Shown one piece after another: positions 18,055-26,812 of a stretch of DNA of 48,113 nucleotides. The position numbers were made by a program, and so were the translations under genes. The notes beneath the pieces are model-generated. The model was not told where the DNA came from and did not search any database. It worked only from the letters and a program-made list of their open reading frames with translations. The stretch is taken from positions 1-48,113 of the forward strand of contig PMBV01000362.1 in NCBI GenBank assembly GCA_003153055.1, written 5' to 3'. This stretch comes from Myxococcales bacterium (lineage in GTDB: Bacteria; Myxococcota; Myxococcia; Myxococcales; Myxococcaceae). Every line of letters begins with the position of its first letter. The stretch's first letter is position 1.

Positions 18055-18203
18055 TCGAATGGTACCATTGGTGACGTTGCTGGGGACCCTCCCCCACCTG
18101 GCTGCATGGTCGAGGGGCTGGTCGGGTTCACCCATGAGCCCGGGCAACCATCCGGCCTTCCCTCATCAAGGCGCTTCTCTCCGCCACCTCGCTTCGGCTC
18201 CGT
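18055..18203 (+). repeat. Dispersed repeat, copy A (about 149 bp)
   Basis: Begins with TCGAATGGTACCATTGG, which contains the 12-bp palindrome AATGGTACCATT (18058-18069). It matches 35926-36072 in inverted orientation along its whole length. Shared blocks include GGTGAC-TTGCTGG-GACCCT, CATGGTCGAGGGGCTGGT, GGGCAACC, CAAGGCGCTTCTC and a closing GCTCCGT, in the same order and nearly the same spacing. The flanks outside these limits do not match. No intact protein frame is shared across the copies. Possibly a MITE-like element or a structured RNA. Confidence 0.7.
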
Positions 18204-18210
18204 CTTGCCC

Positions 18211-18756
18211 TCAGAATGCACCGACGCCGAACCGCACCTGGGGGCTCAACACCAGTTGGTCGCCGTCGTCTCTCAACCCACCACCGGCGCCGACTTGAAA
18301 GGACAGGTGCCTCAAGGACGAGAAGTTGTACCCGATGGTCGCTCCGACGCTCGACGACCAGAGGCGACTGACTGGGCCATCGGCCCGTGAGATCCGGTAG
18401 CCGTTGCTCACCAGCGGTCCGAGCCACACCCCTTCGGGCGCGTCTCCGATGAAGTGGAAGCGACTTCCGAACTCAGGGTCGACCGCGGTGAGCTCGAGCT
18501 CGCGCGACCTGAAGAAGATTGGGTGAAAGCTCCACACCGAGAGCCCGGCGGTGAGGCCGAGCCACGACGCCAGCGCGCGCTGGTACTCAAGCGATACCGC
18601 CTCGCCGAAGTGCTCGCCCGGGCTCTCGAGGAGAATGTTCGGTCCCCTTGGCGCCCTCGGGTCCTCGAGTGCCTGCGCTCGCGCCCCGGTGGCGACGAGG
18701 GCGAGAGCGGCCAGCGCGAGGGTCGTGCCTTTCCAGACCTTGGGTGAAGTCGTCAT
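18211..18756 (-). CDS. Outer-membrane beta-barrel protein (paralogue 1)
   Basis: 181 residues. The signal peptide ends near ATGARAQA. The rest shows alternating, aromatic-rich barrel strands: ALASWLGLTAGLSVWSFHPI, FGSRFHFIGDAPEGVWLGP, ATIGYNFSSLRHLSFQVGAG, ending in VRFGVGAF with the terminal Phe typical of barrel proteins. About half of its residues match the protein at 19029-19565. It is last in a four-gene leftward operon; its start overlaps the previous stop (ATGA) and is preceded by GGAGGGAG. An eight-stranded barrel is likely; the cargo or role is unknown. Confidence 0.78.
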   Translation of the reverse strand: MTTSPKVWKGTTLALAALALVATGARAQALEDPRAPRGPNILLESPGEHFGEAVSLEYQRALASWLGLTAGLSVWSFHPIFFRSRELELTAVDPEFGSRFHFIGDAPEGVWLGPLVSNGYRISRADGPVSRLWSSSVGATIGYNFSSLRHLSFQVGAGGGLRDDGDQLVLSPQVRFGVGAF

Positions 18757-19025
18757 GGTTGCTCCCTCCAGAAGAGGTGCCCTCCTCGGGGATACCGAGG
18801 CAAGGCCAGCAGCAGGCCGCCCGCGAGCAGAACGAACGCCCCGATCCACATGGGCACGTTCACGGTGTGCTGGTCTCTCAGCACGAGCCCCGCCTGGGCC
18901 GTGTCGCCCGCGCGGCTGAAGGTGCCGTAGACCAGGGCCAGGACACCGGTCACTGTCAGCGCCATGGCCGCCGCCTTCACGGCCATCATCGCGACTGTTC
19001 CCGGGAGGCGGTAGTGTGTTTGCAT
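18753..19025 (-). CDS. Small two-helix membrane protein (DUF3185-like)
   Basis: 90 residues with two membrane helices, MALTVTGVLALVYGTFS and PMWIGAFVLLAGGLLLALP, joined by a polar loop containing DQHTVNVP. It resembles the protein at 8985-9197 in helix spacing, the YG motif and the QHT loop. It lies between two paralogous outer-membrane barrel genes, three bases after one and overlapping the other by four bases. Cytoplasmic-membrane location is likely; the function is unknown. Confidence 0.75.
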   Translation of the reverse strand: MQTHYRLPGTVAMMAVKAAAMALTVTGVLALVYGTFSRAGDTAQAGLVLRDQHTVNVPMWIGAFVLLAGGLLLALPRYPRGGHLFWREQP

Positions 19026-19028
19026 GGC

Positions 19029-19565
19029 TTAGAACACCGCTCCCAACCCGAGGCGCAGCCGTGGGCTCCAGACCAGCCGGTCGCCGTAGTCGGTGAAGCC
19101 ACCACCGGCGCCGATCTGGAAGGTGAAGTGATGCCCGAGAATGAAGTTGTACCCGATGGCCGCGCCCAGGCCCCATGCCAGGGGCGCCGTCACCGCCCCG
19201 TCGGAGCGCGAGAAGAGGTACGCGGCACTCACCGTGGGGCCCAGCCAAAGACCTCCCGGTGCGTCGCGAATGAAGTGAAAGCGCGCGCCGAGCTCCGGGC
19301 CCACCGCGATGAAGGTCGGCTCGCTCGCGGGGGCGAAGAGCCCGTGGAAGCTCAACACCGAGAGGCCCGCGGTGATGCCGAACCACGAGGCGAGCGCTCG
19401 CTCGTACTCCAGCGACACCACCCCGCCGAAGAGATCGCCAGGGTTCACGAGCAGCATGTTCTCTCCGTGAGATGGCTGACCCCGCGCTTCAACGTACGAA
19501 TCGGCCCGAGCCACGCTCCTCGGGAGAAGGCTGAGCAACGCCACGGCGACCAGGATGCGTTTCAT
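19029..19565 (-). CDS. Outer-membrane beta-barrel protein (paralogue 2)
   Basis: 178 residues with a cleavable signal peptide (MKRILVAVALLSLLPRSVAR). Strand motifs mirror those of the protein at 18211-18756: ALASWFGITAGLSVLSFHGL, LGARFHFIRDAPGGLWLGP, AAIGYNFILGHHFTFQIGAG, and a C-terminal LGLGAVF. Most insertions fall in predicted loops. It is the second gene of the leftward operon, 11 bases after the small membrane protein gene. The pair probably arose by tandem duplication around the intervening DUF3185-like gene. Confidence 0.78.
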   Translation of the reverse strand: MKRILVAVALLSLLPRSVARADSYVEARGQPSHGENMLLVNPGDLFGGVVSLEYERALASWFGITAGLSVLSFHGLFAPASEPTFIAVGPELGARFHFIRDAPGGLWLGPTVSAAYLFSRSDGAVTAPLAWGLGAAIGYNFILGHHFTFQIGAGGGFTDYGDRLVWSPRLRLGLGAVF

Positions 19566-19576
19566 GGTGTCCACCC

Positions 19577-19804
19577 TCAGGCCCCTGCCGTGTCGGGGTC
19601 GAGGTTCGACACGCCGTGGTCCATGCGCTCCTTGCCGAGCAGCACCGTGCCCAGCAGGAGCGCGAAGGCCCCCACCAGAGCGCCCACCGTGGCGATGCCC
19701 AGCCCGGTGACCAGTTTGCTGGTCCTGCTCCGGCGATGTTCGAGCCCCAGCGCTTCGAGGACGTCGGCTGAGGAGACCTTCGGCAGCGCGATCGAGTTCT
19801 TCAT
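19577..19804 (-). CDS. Small single-pass membrane protein
   Basis: 75 residues. A soluble N-terminal 30 residues (LPKVSSADVLEALGLEHRRS) precede one long hydrophobic helix (LVTGLGIATVGALVGAFALL) and a short polar tail. ATG 19804 has AAGGAG seven bases upstream, which decides the start although the frame continues upstream. It is the first gene of the operon with the two barrel proteins. I do not recognise a family; an inner-membrane stress-type protein is a guess from context. Confidence 0.65.
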   Translation of the reverse strand: MKNSIALPKVSSADVLEALGLEHRRSRTSKLVTGLGIATVGALVGAFALLLGTVLLGKERMDHGVSNLDPDTAGA

Positions 19805-19841
19805 GTGGTGCTCCTTCTGATGAGTGCGGCAAGTCGTGGCT

Positions 19842-19864
19842 TCTCGAGGCCTCGCGAGTCGAGA
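19842..19864. promoter_or_regulatory. Overlapping dyads in the divergent region before the TamA-like gene
   Basis: TCTCGA (19842-19847) and TCGAGA (19859-19864) flank and overlap a 10-bp palindrome CGAGGCCTCG (19845-19854), 38-60 bases upstream of the leftward operon. Such dyads can occur by chance in GC-rich DNA. Confidence 0.2.
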
Positions 19865-20067
19865 CCGGAGCGCGGTGATGGTCATGGAGGGTCGTCACCG
19901 CACCTTCCGAGCCAGGCGCGTCGGACGAGGAAGTCCGGGTCGTTGCCGTGGTCACTCCAAGCCCAGGCCTATCAAGATGAGCCCTGGTGTCCTTCAATTC
20001 GAGCGAGGGTGAGGCGTCCGGCACTTCCGAACACGGCACGCGGCGCGAGAATCGGTTACGGAGGGCC

Positions 20068-22212
20068 ATGGGGCTCATCCCCGGGTCGACGTCGAGAGCA
20101 GCGTGGGGGGTGCTCGCCGCTGGGCTCGTCGCGGCCTGTGCCCATGGTCCACCGAGCCCCGACGCGAAGGAGGTCGACGCGCTCACCATCGAGGGAGCCA
20201 AGGCGCTGTCGGCCGGAGCCATCAAAGAGAAGATCGTCACCGGCGAGTCGTCGTGGCTGCCCGGCTGGTTCCCACTCTTCGGCCACACCGAGTGGCTCGA
20301 CTTGAGCGCCTGGCAGGGTGACCAGCGGCGCGTCACGCGCTTCTATGAAGCCAGCGGCTACTACCAGGCCCGCATCCTCGAGGAGCGGGTGGAGGAGTCA
20401 CGCGTGGGCCACGTGAAGCTCCTCCTCAGGCTCCACGAGGGGCTCCCGGCGAAGGTGACCCAGCTCTCGGTGGAGGGCCTCGATGCCGTGGAGCCGTCGC
20501 TCAAGGCCTCGCTCGAGCGCTCGCTCCCACTCTCGCTGGGCGACGTCTTTCGTGAGGACCACTGGCAGGCGGCCAAGGCCATGGTGACCTCTCGCCTGCG
20601 GGAGGCAGGGTATGTCGGGGTCGAGCTGGCCAGCGAGGCCCACGTCGAGCCAGACGCGGCCCGGGTCGAGGCGAAGCTGGCGGTGACGCCCGGCGAGCGC
20701 TCCCACTTCGGTGATGTTCGCGTCGCCACCGAGGCCAACGCCCGCGTGCCAGGTCGTCTCGTCGCCTTCGTCGCCGGCGCCGACATCAAGCCAGAGCACT
20801 GGTACTCCGAGAGCGCGTTGCAAGAGGCGCAGACACGCATCTTCCAGATGGGCGTCTTCTCGGCGGTGAAGGTGAGCGCTGCCGAGGCGGATCGCGATGC
20901 CGGCACCGTCCCCGTGCTGGTGGACGTGCGCGAGGCGCCGTTTCAAAGCCAACGGGTGAGCCTCGGCGTCAGTGGAGACCTCATTCGCCAGGAGGTGCGC
21001 GTCATCGGCGAACAGACCTTCCGAGACTTGGGCTTCAGCCGACTGTTCTCCAAGGACGCCGTGCTCGATCGCCTCACCTTGAAGGCCAAGCTGGGGTGGG
21101 CCTTTCTCCCCAACGTGGTGGCCGTGGCGACGAACGACCCTCAGTCCAAGACCGGGCCCACCGCCCGCCTCCTCGTCGACTACCAGGTGCCGCGCCTCTT
21201 CGGCAGTCGCACGGTCGATCTCCAGAGCTCGATCGACCTGTCACGCATGCTCGACGCGGCCTTCGACTACTGGGGCGGTGAGGCGAGGCTGGGCATCGTC
21301 TGGCGGCCCTGGGTCGACGTGGCCATCTCACCGTCCATCAACTTCGACACCTACCTCCTCAACAGCCAGGTCTCGGTGAGAGACAACCTCGCGGCGCTCG
21401 GCTGTCCCGTTCAGAGGCCCTGCATCATCTCCTTCCTCGAGCTGGCCGTGGCCCTCGACCGGCGAGACAAGAAGCTCGAGCCCCGAGATGGCTACTACCT
21501 CGGCGTGGCGCTCCAAGGTGGCCTCTTCGCGACCGGCACCCTGAATCCCTACTTCCGCGCCGTGCCCGAGGCGCGTGGCTACGTGAGCTTCGGAGAAGAG
21601 AAGAAGGTGACGCTGGCGGGCAAGCTTCGCCTGGGCACCCTCGTCTCGAGTGACATCCACACACCGGTGGTGGCGCGGTTCTTCAGCGGGGGCTCGGACA
21701 TGAGGGGCTTCAACCAGCGGAGGCTCGCGCCACAAGTTGTCGTGCCGACCGTCGCGACGGCGCTCTCCTGTGCCAGTGTGCCTCGGCCGTCCACCTGCGA
21801 GGGCGAGACGTTGCCGGTGGGAGGCAACGGTCTCATCGAAGCCTCCATCGAGCTGCGGTGGAACCTGTGGGACCACCTCATTCTGGCCGTCTTCAGTGAT
21901 TGGGGGCTCGTCACGGTCGAGCCTTTGGGTCCCTCGACGGACCTCCGCCGGTCGCTCTACGGGGCGGTGGGCATCGGGGCCCGGTATGTCACCCCGCTGG
22001 GGCCGGTGCGGCTCGACTTCGGCGTCCGTCTCCCTCTGGGGGGGCCGCTCAATGTTGAGCCTTCCTCGGACGGTGTGCCGTACAAGAGCAACCCGGGGTG
22101 CTTCTTCGGCAGCTTCGCCCCAGCGCAGACTCCCGCGGTGACGCCAGCGGCCTATGCCGGCAGCCCCGACAGCGTCTGCGCACTGCACCTCTCCATCGGC
22201 GAGGCCTTCTGA
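20068..22212 (+). CDS. tamA: TamA/BamA-like Omp85 outer-membrane assembly protein with lipobox
   Basis: 714 residues. N-terminal POTRA-type repeats cover roughly residues 25-310 (VDALTIEGAKALSAGAIKEK; AKVTQLSVEGLDAVEPSLK; HFGDVRVATEANARVPGRLV). A C-terminal 16-strand Omp85 barrel follows, with the conserved RFFSGGSDMRGF and GARYVTPLGPVRLDFGVRL motifs. Directly upstream of tamB (stop and start share one base, TGATG), so it is read as the outer-membrane half of the TAM complex that helps insert outer-membrane proteins and move phospholipid. Oddity: the leader ends at LVAAC, a lipobox, so the mature protein may be lipidated. The start at ATG 20068 has GGAGGG two bases upstream; an upstream GTG at 19987 lacks support. 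Confidence 0.88.
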   Translation: MGLIPGSTSRAAWGVLAAGLVAACAHGPPSPDAKEVDALTIEGAKALSAGAIKEKIVTGESSWLPGWFPLFGHTEWLDLSAWQGDQRRVTRFYEASGYYQARILEERVEESRVGHVKLLLRLHEGLPAKVTQLSVEGLDAVEPSLKASLERSLPLSLGDVFREDHWQAAKAMVTSRLREAGYVGVELASEAHVEPDAARVEAKLAVTPGERSHFGDVRVATEANARVPGRLVAFVAGADIKPEHWYSESALQEAQTRIFQMGVFSAVKVSAAEADRDAGTVPVLVDVREAPFQSQRVSLGVSGDLIRQEVRVIGEQTFRDLGFSRLFSKDAVLDRLTLKAKLGWAFLPNVVAVATNDPQSKTGPTARLLVDYQVPRLFGSRTVDLQSSIDLSRMLDAAFDYWGGEARLGIVWRPWVDVAISPSINFDTYLLNSQVSVRDNLAALGCPVQRPCIISFLELAVALDRRDKKLEPRDGYYLGVALQGGLFATGTLNPYFRAVPEARGYVSFGEEKKVTLAGKLRLGTLVSSDIHTPVVARFFSGGSDMRGFNQRRLAPQVVVPTVATALSCASVPRPSTCEGETLPVGGNGLIEASIELRWNLWDHLILAVFSDWGLVTVEPLGPSTDLRRSLYGAVGIGARYVTPLGPVRLDFGVRLPLGGPLNVEPSSDGVPYKSNPGCFFGSFAPAQTPAVTPAAYAGSPDSVCALHLSIGEAF

Positions 22213-25200
22213 TGGCCCGCCGCGTACGATGGCTGCTGGTGGTCTTCGGAGTCGCGGCGCTGGGAGGCCTGGGCGTGTCCTTGGGCTTTCGATGGCTCCA
22301 CTCGAGCACTGGAGAGGCCGCGCTGAAGGAGCAACTCCTCGGGGTCGTCCACGGCGCGATTCAGGGGAAGCTCACGGTAGGTCGGGTCGTGCTCGAGGGA
22401 ACCCACGTGCACCTCGAGGGCCTCGAGCTCCGCACTTCCGAGGGAGAGATCGTCGCGAGCCTCGGGGTGCTCGACGCCACGGTGAGCCTGACCCAGCTCG
22501 CCCGGAAGCGGGTCGTGCTCGACGGAGTCACGCTCGAGGGGTTGGCGGTGCGTCTCGACTTCGACGAGCGTGGCCTCGCCCTCGGCCGGGCGCTCGCGGA
22601 GCGGACACCGTCGACGGCCTCCACCAGCCCTTCTTCCTGGGCCATCGTGGTCACGTCGCTCGCACTCGTTCGGGGCTCCTTGGCGCTCCAGGCCGGGGCC
22701 ACGGCGCTCTCGGCGGTCGAGGTCGAGGCGCACGGTTCGGCCAGCATCGACCTGGGAACGTTGGGCGTCGGAGGGGCGCTGACGATGGCGGGCCGTGCCG
22801 AGGGCGCCGTCGAGGGGCCGATCTCCCTCGCCGTGACCGCCGATACGGCCACCGGTGGAACGCGCGCCCATGTCGCGCTGACGGTGCCGCGCTCGTCGCT
22901 CAAAGGCACGCTCGACGTCGGTGCGCGCGAGGTGTTGGTGGAGGAGCTCGTGGCGGACCCACAGACGGTCGCCGGCTTCGTCCCCTCGTGGCCGCTGCGA
23001 GTGCCGGTGTACGCCGCGGGGACCCTTCACCTCGGTCACGCCATCGTGAACCTCCATGCGGGTGCCGCCGTGGTCGAGGCGAGCGGGGCGTTCGGTCTCT
23101 CCCAGCCAGCCCTGAGTGAGCTCACGCTCGTCGGTCACGACCTCGACCTCGAGGAGCTCGTCGGTGCTCCTCGTCCGACGCGCCTGGGGCTCGAGGCCAC
23201 CGGGCGTCTCTCCGATGGGCGCCCTGCCACGCTGTCGGGCGCGCTCACCCTGGCGCTCACGTCGTCGTCGGCGTCGGGCTCCGGCACCCTCAAGGCTCAG
23301 GCGGTTGCCGAGGGTGGGCGGGTCGACCTCCACGAGCTCAGCGCGTCGCTGCCGGGGCTCTCGATGGAAGTGAAGGGTCACGGCTCGACCCGGGCCCTCG
23401 CGCTCGAAGGCCGGGCCTCGTCGACGGACCTCGCCCTCTTCCGCGCCACGATGCTCGAGCTCTTCGGGCTCCCACTGCCGCCGCTCACCGGTGGAGCAGC
23501 CCTCGAGCTCAGTGTCACGGGCCCTCCACTTCGCCCGGCGGTGAAGGCCCACGGGCAGCTCACTCATGTCACCATCGGCCCGGCGTCCGCTCGCGAGGCC
23601 GTCGTCGCCCTCGAGCTCCCAGACGTGAGGAGCCCCCTCGACGCGACCCTCGACTTCCACGCCTCCCGAGTCGTCGTCGCCGAGCGGGCGCTCGACGAGG
23701 TGTCCTTGAACCTCGTCACGCACGGGCGCGCGCTCGAGGCGCGGCTCAAGACGCGTGGCCTGGGCGAGCTCGAAATCCTCGGGGCGGGGGAGCTCGACGT
23801 CGGTGAGACGGGTGGCACCCTGTCTGCGCTCAGCCTCACCGCGACCGAGGTGGCCTGGACGCTCGACGGCGCGAGCCACCTGTCGTGGGGCCCTGGGCGC
23901 TTCGAGCTGAGTCCCCTCACGTTGCGAGATGGCGCTCAGCGGCTGAAGGTGTCGGGCCGACTCTCTGGGAAGCGAGTGACCGCCAGCGTGGAGGCCGAGC
24001 GAGTCGAGCTGAGTCGGCTCCCTCGCGCGCTGGTGCCGGCAGAGCTCGGGCTCATCGGCGTGACGTCACTGGCAGCGTCTGTCGACGGGGCGCTCCCCTG
24101 GCCCGACGGGGTGCTCACGGCCAAATGGAGCCACGGGGTGCTCGGCTCGGTGAAGGAGATCGACGCGTCAGCTGACGTCACCTTGAAGGGGGAGCGCCTC
24201 ATCGGGAGCGCCAGCGGGAGCTCCTCGCTCGGGAAGGCCGCGGTGACGGTTGACGTTCCTGTCGCGGCTCGCGACGAGCCCGTGTCGGCCCATCTCGTGG
24301 TCTCGGGGGTGTCCACGGCCAAGCTCGAGGCGTTTGTCGGAAGCCCGCTGCCGGTCGAGGCTGTGATGGCGCTCGACGCGCGACTCGCGGGCACCATCGC
24401 CCGGCCCTCGTTGGAGGCGACCCTCGACGCCCCCGGCCTCGAGGTGTCGATGTTCGGCCGGGTGGAGAAGGCGAAGGACGCCCGGCTCGAGGTTCACACC
24501 CTGGAGAATCATCACCTTCGACTCGCGTCGAGCCTCGCCCTCTTCGACGGACGGGCTGCCCTGGCGTGCGAGGTGCCATGGACTCCGGGCGAGCTCCTCG
24601 AGCGGCTGCCCACCACCATGGAGGCCATCAAGGCGCCCCTCGACTGTGCCCTCGAGGTGAGCGGCGTCGACGTCTCGGCGCTCGAGCCCGCCTGGGAGCT
24701 CACCGGGAGACTCGGGGCCAAGGCTCGCTTCAGAGGACCCATGACGCGGCCGCTGGGAGAGCTCGAGCTGTCGCTCACCGGGGGCACCCGGGGCGGGCTG
24801 ACGGGGCTCGATGCGCTCGCTCGGCTGGTCGCCAGCGCCGAAGCGTCGACGCTGACAGGCTCGGTCAAGGCGGAGGGAGCCCCGCTGCTCACCGTCGATG
24901 CGCGGGTGGCGGCGCCGGTGGCCGAGCTGGGGTCCGGCGCGGACCACGGGGTGTCGTCCACCATCACGCTCTTCCCCGTCGAGCTCTCCAAGGTTTTCAT
25001 TGCCACCGAGGGCCACGGGCAGCCAGGCGGGGTCGCCAGTGGAAGCCTGAGGATCCAAGGGAGCCTGTTCGCCCCTGAGGTTCGGGCGACGGCCGGCGTC
25101 GCCGCGCTGCGCTTCGATGAGGTGGCCCTGGGCGCGGCGCACCTGGAGCTCACCTCGGCCCGTGGTCGAGAGTCTCTCGTGCTCACGCTCTCGGGCGCGG

Positions 25201-26636
25201 AGGGCGAGGGCTCGAACGCGTTGAAGCTCTCGGGCTGGCTCGAGTTGCCGCTCTCGCTGAAGGCCGGGAGTCTCGACTGGCAGGCGGCGCCGATGTCGCT
25301 CTCTCTGGAGTCGGATCGACTCGCGCTCGCCTTTCTCTCCGGTATCCATCCGGTCGTTCGCGTGGTGGGCGGCAGCCTCTCGGTGCGAGGGACCGCCAGC
25401 GGCACCTTGGGCAGCCCGAAGCTCGATGGGGAGGCGTCATGGAAAGACGGTCGCCTCGCGCTCTACGGGTTCGGCGACTACCGAGACATCGAGCTGTTGG
25501 CGCGCGCCGACGAGACGAGCATCACCGTGGAGACGCTCAAGGCGCGCTCGGGCGCCGGCGTCGGCTCGCTGAGTCTCAAGGCGCTCCGGCAGGCTGACGC
25601 GAGCTGGAACGTCGAGGGCTCGGGCTCGCTGGCGCGTTTCCCCATCACCTCGAATGACCAATTGGTGGGCACCGCGACGCTCGACCTCACCTTCAAGGGC
25701 AGCGCCGGCGCTGGGCTGGTGAGCCTCGACCCGGTGGACATCCCCAAGGCCGAGTTCGAGCTCCCCGAGGTGAAAGGGAAGAACCTCCAACCCCTCGAGC
25801 AGCCGTCGGACGTCTTCGTGAAGGGGCAGGGCACCGACCGACCCCGGCTCCCCACCATGGTCGCCGCGAGCCCCAGTCATGAGTTTCGCGCCAAGCTCAA
25901 TGCCCCGAAGAACCTGTGGGTGCGAGGCACGGACTTGAACCTCGAGCTGGGGCTCTCCGAGGGCTTCGCGGTGACTCAGACCGACACCACCGTTCTGACC
26001 GGAGTAGCCACCGTGCGGCAGGGCACCCTCTCGGTCATTGGACGGAAGTTCACCGTGGGGCGACGGCCAGACGATACCGGCGACGAGAAGGCGAGCGAGC
26101 TCAGCTTCCACGGGCCTCCGCTCACCCCGGACGTCAACGTGACCGCGGTGCACATCAACGAGCGAGAGAAGGTGAAGGTGACGGTGGCGGTCATCGGCCG
26201 CGGCACCGACGTCTCGGTGACGACCACCAGCGAGCCGCCGATGTCCGAGTCAGACATCTACACCTTGCTCGCGACTGGCCGGCGGGAGTTGAGGCGGGGC
26301 TCCAACGCCTCGATGACCCCGGAGGACGCGGTGTCGGTGGTGGGGCAGCTCGCGGCCTCTCAGCTCAAGACGGCCCTGGCGAAGAAGCTGCCCATCGACG
26401 TGCTGAGCTTCGAGGCCTCCCAGAACCTCCAGAAACTGAAGTTCGACGTCGGCAAATACCTCTCGGATTCCCTGTACCTCGGAGTGAGCGCGCAATCTGG
26501 AGCCAACCCCGCGCAGGGGGAAAACCCGTGGGCCGGTCGGCTGGAGTACCAGCTCAGTCGGAGGTTCAGCCTCGAGGCGTATGGCGGCACGGCGCCGGCA
26601 GCGGGGGTCGATTTGGTCTGGTCTCGCGACTACTGA
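22212..26636 (+). CDS. tamB: TamB, inner-membrane anchored bridge of the TAM complex
   Basis: 1,474 residues. One N-terminal membrane anchor (WLLVVFGVAALGGLGVSLGF) is followed by about 1,200 residues of repetitive beta-strand sequence in the AsmA/TamB style, likely a hydrophobic groove spanning the periplasm. The conserved TamB C-terminal domain occupies roughly the last 350 residues, with SEPPMSESDIYTLLATGR, VGQLAASQLKTALAKKLP, FDVGKYLSDSLYLGV and a final barrel-like LEYQLSRRFSLEAYGG. It partners the upstream TamA-like protein; the one-base overlap implies coupled translation. Long open frames on the opposite strand are shadows. Confidence 0.93.
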   Translation: MARRVRWLLVVFGVAALGGLGVSLGFRWLHSSTGEAALKEQLLGVVHGAIQGKLTVGRVVLEGTHVHLEGLELRTSEGEIVASLGVLDATVSLTQLARKRVVLDGVTLEGLAVRLDFDERGLALGRALAERTPSTASTSPSSWAIVVTSLALVRGSLALQAGATALSAVEVEAHGSASIDLGTLGVGGALTMAGRAEGAVEGPISLAVTADTATGGTRAHVALTVPRSSLKGTLDVGAREVLVEELVADPQTVAGFVPSWPLRVPVYAAGTLHLGHAIVNLHAGAAVVEASGAFGLSQPALSELTLVGHDLDLEELVGAPRPTRLGLEATGRLSDGRPATLSGALTLALTSSSASGSGTLKAQAVAEGGRVDLHELSASLPGLSMEVKGHGSTRALALEGRASSTDLALFRATMLELFGLPLPPLTGGAALELSVTGPPLRPAVKAHGQLTHVTIGPASAREAVVALELPDVRSPLDATLDFHASRVVVAERALDEVSLNLVTHGRALEARLKTRGLGELEILGAGELDVGETGGTLSALSLTATEVAWTLDGASHLSWGPGRFELSPLTLRDGAQRLKVSGRLSGKRVTASVEAERVELSRLPRALVPAELGLIGVTSLAASVDGALPWPDGVLTAKWSHGVLGSVKEIDASADVTLKGERLIGSASGSSSLGKAAVTVDVPVAARDEPVSAHLVVSGVSTAKLEAFVGSPLPVEAVMALDARLAGTIARPSLEATLDAPGLEVSMFGRVEKAKDARLEVHTLENHHLRLASSLALFDGRAALACEVPWTPGELLERLPTTMEAIKAPLDCALEVSGVDVSALEPAWELTGRLGAKARFRGPMTRPLGELELSLTGGTRGGLTGLDALARLVASAEASTLTGSVKAEGAPLLTVDARVAAPVAELGSGADHGVSSTITLFPVELSKVFIATEGHGQPGGVASGSLRIQGSLFAPEVRATAGVAALRFDEVALGAAHLELTSARGRESLVLTLSGAEGEGSNALKLSGWLELPLSLKAGSLDWQAAPMSLSLESDRLALAFLSGIHPVVRVVGGSLSVRGTASGTLGSPKLDGEASWKDGRLALYGFGDYRDIELLARADETSITVETLKARSGAGVGSLSLKALRQADASWNVEGSGSLARFPITSNDQLVGTATLDLTFKGSAGAGLVSLDPVDIPKAEFELPEVKGKNLQPLEQPSDVFVKGQGTDRPRLPTMVAASPSHEFRAKLNAPKNLWVRGTDLNLELGLSEGFAVTQTDTTVLTGVATVRQGTLSVIGRKFTVGRRPDDTGDEKASELSFHGPPLTPDVNVTAVHINEREKVKVTVAVIGRGTDVSVTTTSEPPMSESDIYTLLATGRRELRRGSNASMTPEDAVSVVGQLAASQLKTALAKKLPIDVLSFEASQNLQKLKFDVGKYLSDSLYLGVSAQSGANPAQGENPWAGRLEYQLSRRFSLEAYGGTAPAAGVDLVWSRDY

Positions 26637-26663
26637 CGGCTCGGCGCCGCGGTTGTTCACGGC

Positions 26664-26689
26664 AAAACCAATCATGATGAGGCGGTTTT
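26664..26689 (+). terminator. Weak terminator-like inverted repeat after tamB
   Basis: AAAACC (26664-26669) and GGTTTT (26684-26689) with a 14-base loop, 28 bases after the tamB stop. The right arm supplies a TTTT run. The short AT-rich stem makes this only a possible terminator. Confidence 0.25.
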
Positions 26690-26812
26690 CCAGTCAATTC
26701 GATGCCGCATGTGCACGAGGTGGGCTCGTGGGGCCTGGAAAGACGATGAGGCACGGCGAGTGCAACGGCAACGCCTGTAGGTGGGTGCCAAGCCAGGCGC
26801 CAAGGAGATCGT

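Larger units (their letters stand above)
17622..18210. other. Gene-free region with hairpin and dispersed repeat
   Basis: About 590 bases with no supportable gene. It holds a 36-base hairpin (17882-17917) and copy A of a dispersed repeat (18055-18203). The first 280 bases have an open frame from GTG 17618, but only about 60% G/C at third positions, unlike real genes here. The region separates the convergent ends of the OmpA lipoprotein gene and the outer-membrane operon. Confidence 0.6.

Noticed and set aside
17901..18298. Short frames inside repeat copy A (and 35837-36290 in copy B) with similar peptides
   Set aside because: The similarity exists in several frames at once and shifts frame between copies, so it reflects DNA-level repetition, not a shared protein.
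19987..20067. Upstream GTG start for the TamA-like gene
   Set aside because: It would place 27 polar residues before the signal peptide and has no ribosome site; ATG 20068 is preceded by GGAGGG.
22152..23879. 575-codon minus-strand frame
   Set aside because: Antisense to tamB; the product is compositionally odd (Arg/Glu/Gly-rich) with no domain features.
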